Positions 61,921-64,000 of a stretch of 64,000 nucleotides of DNA are shown here, piece by piece (the first letter of the stretch is position 1; each line of letters starts with the position of its first letter). A model generated the notes under the pieces. The model saw only the letters and a program-made list of their open reading frames with translations, was not told the origin of the DNA and did not search any database. The position numbers and the translations under genes were made by a program. This DNA is from Impatiens glandulifera (lineage: Eukaryota > Streptophyta > Magnoliopsida > Ericales > Balsaminaceae), in NCBI RefSeq assembly GCF_907164915.1, contig NC_061862.1, positions 88,522,846 to 88,586,845 of the forward strand, in the 5' to 3' direction.

Positions 61921-63092
61921 CTAAATAAACATCACTTCTCTAGCTGTTTTAGAGACAAAAATATTGATCAAATCTATATAATCTAATTGACGGACTATTT
62001 CTTTCTCAATCAATAACATTGCTAGCCCATTTAGTCTATCCTGTGACATTGTTGATCGAAGATAATTCTTGATTAACTTCAACTTTGAGAAACTTTTTTC
62101 TGCCAATGCAACTGTTACTAGTATGGTTAACAAAATTTTATAAGTAATGTAAGTATTTGGGAATAAACCATTCAGTTTTTCCAAACATTGTAGCATATCA
62201 ACTGCTCTTTTTCATTTGTTAAATAGCCTCTCACGACCAGTAACTCATAATACAATTAATCATCATTAATGTTTGAACGTCCATCGTGACTCAAAAATTG
62301 TTAAAGCTCCATACAAGACTTCATCAAGCTAGTTAAAGGCTCACGTTTAACTTCTCAAAATTTAATAAAAACCCAAATATTTCTTGACATTCTTTAAATT
62401 GTTCAATTTGAACTTGAAGCGAAAATCAAGCTTGATCAATTATAAACAAAAAATATTCAACTCTAAAAGACTCTTCACCAGATTGTGTCACATCATCATT
62501 GCCACTTTCATCAAATTGTTTTTTTCTTCGAATGATGTGTTTTTCTCGAAACTTTGGTTCACTTGCCATTTGTATAGCTTCATTCATGACACTAGCAAAT
62601 TCCTCTTCTCTAAACTCATTAAAAAATTTATCAAGTCCTTGTAAGAGATTGATTGCAATATCAATATCCATATCTTCAAATTAAATAAACTTACTCACAA
62701 TATTTATTGCGTGTAACAAATTATACCATATTACAATTCCAAGCAAGAACTCAAAACTCTCAAGATCATAATGCTAAGGTCTCAACATCACTTTTTGTTT
62801 TAGAATCTTCAACAACTTCCGTCAAGTCAAGTAAAGCATCTCTTATATATACAATTTGATCTTTTATAACTTTTACACTCTCAACATGACTTTCTTAACG
62901 GGTATGTGACAATGGCTTAACAGTCAAACAATGCACCTTATCTTTAAAAAAAATCCATCTTTTTGTAGAGGAAGAGAACAATGTATAAATGCGTTAAACC
63001 ACTACAAAGAAGGACTTGGATTTATGACAGCATTCCACCATATCAACTAATATCAAATTAAGACTATGACAACCACATGGTGTGTAAAAACC
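61921..63092 (-). pseudogene. hAT-family transposase relic (DUF4371/ZMYM-like)
   Basis: Reading down the minus strand: CGCHSLNLILVDMVECCHKS and KSFFVVV, then a stop; IYTLFSSSTKRW; a long decayed stretch; DIAINLLQGLDKFF, EPKFREKHIIRRKKQFDE and EESFRVEYFLFIIDQA; and the C-terminal dimerisation domain FPNTYITYKILLTILVTVA, AEKSFSKLKLIKNYL, RSTMSQDRLNGLAMLLIEKE. This order matches plant hAT proteins annotated as zinc finger MYM-type or TTF-type. The N-terminal zinc finger and first half of the catalytic region are missing because a CGG-rich element begins at 63093. Numerous stops and shifts; not functional. Confidence 0.8.
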
Positions 63093-64000
63093 AAGGTTTT
63101 GAAAACTGTTTCGGTTATCAACCCGATTTTTTTGGCGTACTTTGGTCCGACCGGTCCAACCGGTTGAACCACTGGTTGGACCGGATTTTAGTTTTATTTT
63201 TATTTTAAATAAATTTAAATATATTAGTACACGAATTATATAATCATTAGACATATGAAAAATAATTAAATAAATACTAATTAAACTTAATAATTGATCA
63301 TATTCCTAACTCTTTCCATGAAGCAACATTTATGGGATTTTATAAAATTTGACCAAATTTAAAATTAAATAATGATTAATAAAATGAAATAGGAAGTGAT
63401 AGAAATTTATAAAAAAAAATTAATTTTAATATATAATAAAGGGATACTTGTAATATAGGGTTTAGGTTAGGCCGATTATAATAAGATTATAATAAATTAG
63501 AATAATGAAAACTCTAGAACTATCTACCAGCTCCTTATCTCTCTAATGGGTTCCTCAGCATTTGAACACATTACCTGTAATCATCGGATTCCAATACATT
63601 AATGCTAATTTCAAGCATTTTCAGCGTCAAAGAAGCAACATTTTCGACCATTTTCCACTCTATGACATCTTCGAGGTTTCCCTTTCTCCCGTTCACAAAT
63701 CAATAATATTGCATCCTCCAGGCGGAGACCTCTACTCATTCGCCAATGCAAGGATCAACTGAAAGAAGACACTGAAGGCGCGCACGTATTCAAGGCCGAT
63801 CTGTCTGGCCTAAGAAGATTTCAACCTCCTTAACTTGTAGATCAGAACCCCTTCTAGAGAAAAAATAAAACCTTACGGATCGAAAATATCCGATTTGATT
63901 TTACGGTTGAACCGTCCGGTCTGACCGGATTTTGACCGGTTCGAAAGGTAACCGTATTGAAGTTAAAATTCGGACCGCCTAATCAACCGTTTCGCGGTCG
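63093..64000. mobile_element. CGG-rich hAT-like element (runs off the window)
   Basis: It begins GGTTTTGAAAACTG and soon contains GGTCCGACCGGTCCAACC and GGTTGGACCGG. The window's last 120 bases carry the opposite subterminal region, matching 2216-2400 in reverse. The interior (63200-63880) has no transposase frame that I recognise. The right terminus lies beyond 64000, so ends and target duplication cannot be checked. Confidence 0.55.

Overview
This window is a gene-poor, AT-rich stretch of a plant nuclear genome, almost certainly a eudicot. The evidence is GT-AG introns, long TA microsatellites, a vacuolar-type plant Ca2+-ATPase (ACA4/ACA11-like), type I MADS-box copies, a WUSCHEL-like homeobox relic and a dense nested load of plant transposon families. 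The species cannot be named from what I see. I recognise one clearly functional host gene: the ACA-type calcium pump on the minus strand (46238-53050, seven coding exons, about 1027 aa). One MADS-box copy (36978-37500) keeps an intact DNA-binding domain but has a frameshifted tail. The 548-aa open frame at 58023-59669 is intact but probably belongs to a retroelement.

Layout: 1-109 is the 3' end of a LINE whose other copy ends at 55697. A hAT-like non-autonomous element with 8-bp target duplication lies at 586-1847. A CGG-rich transposon end and a dead WUSCHEL-like gene follow (2216-2975). A truncated MADS copy (3071-3334) is split by a 6.4-kb chromodomain Ty3/gypsy element (3335-9726, 5-bp target duplication ctagg). 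The tail of that MADS copy is joined to an inverted MADS copy (to 10135). An 11.65-kb CACTA element with two divergent broken genes spans 11143-22795 and carries a Helitron-like array of four tandem units inside it. From 24 to 36 kb there is a copia relic split by another Helitron, a foldback structure, SINEs, a third MADS relic, TIR elements and three TA arrays of about 100-136 bp. From 37.5 to 46 kb there are hAT-like, SINE, copia, possible Tat-type gypsy and Mutator-like MITE remnants. The calcium pump occupies 46.2-53.2 kb. From 53.7 to 64 kb there are SINE copies, a LINE lacking its endonuclease/RT core and split by a solo LTR full of palindromic TTAGAC/GTCTAA units, and a minus-strand hAT (DUF4371/ZMYM-like) transposase relic, cut by a second CGG-rich element that runs off the window.

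The genes do not form a pathway. The coherent story is local duplication of a type I MADS gene (four copies, two sharing about 1 kb of upstream DNA in inverted orientation) followed by repeated nested transposition. Several insertions can be dated relative to each other from exact target-site duplications. The most unusual structures are the palindrome-rich solo LTR (56334-58028), the open frame that becomes continuous with a LINE zinc-finger region once that LTR is removed, and the four-unit Helitron-like array in which every unit carries tRNA-like Pol III boxes.
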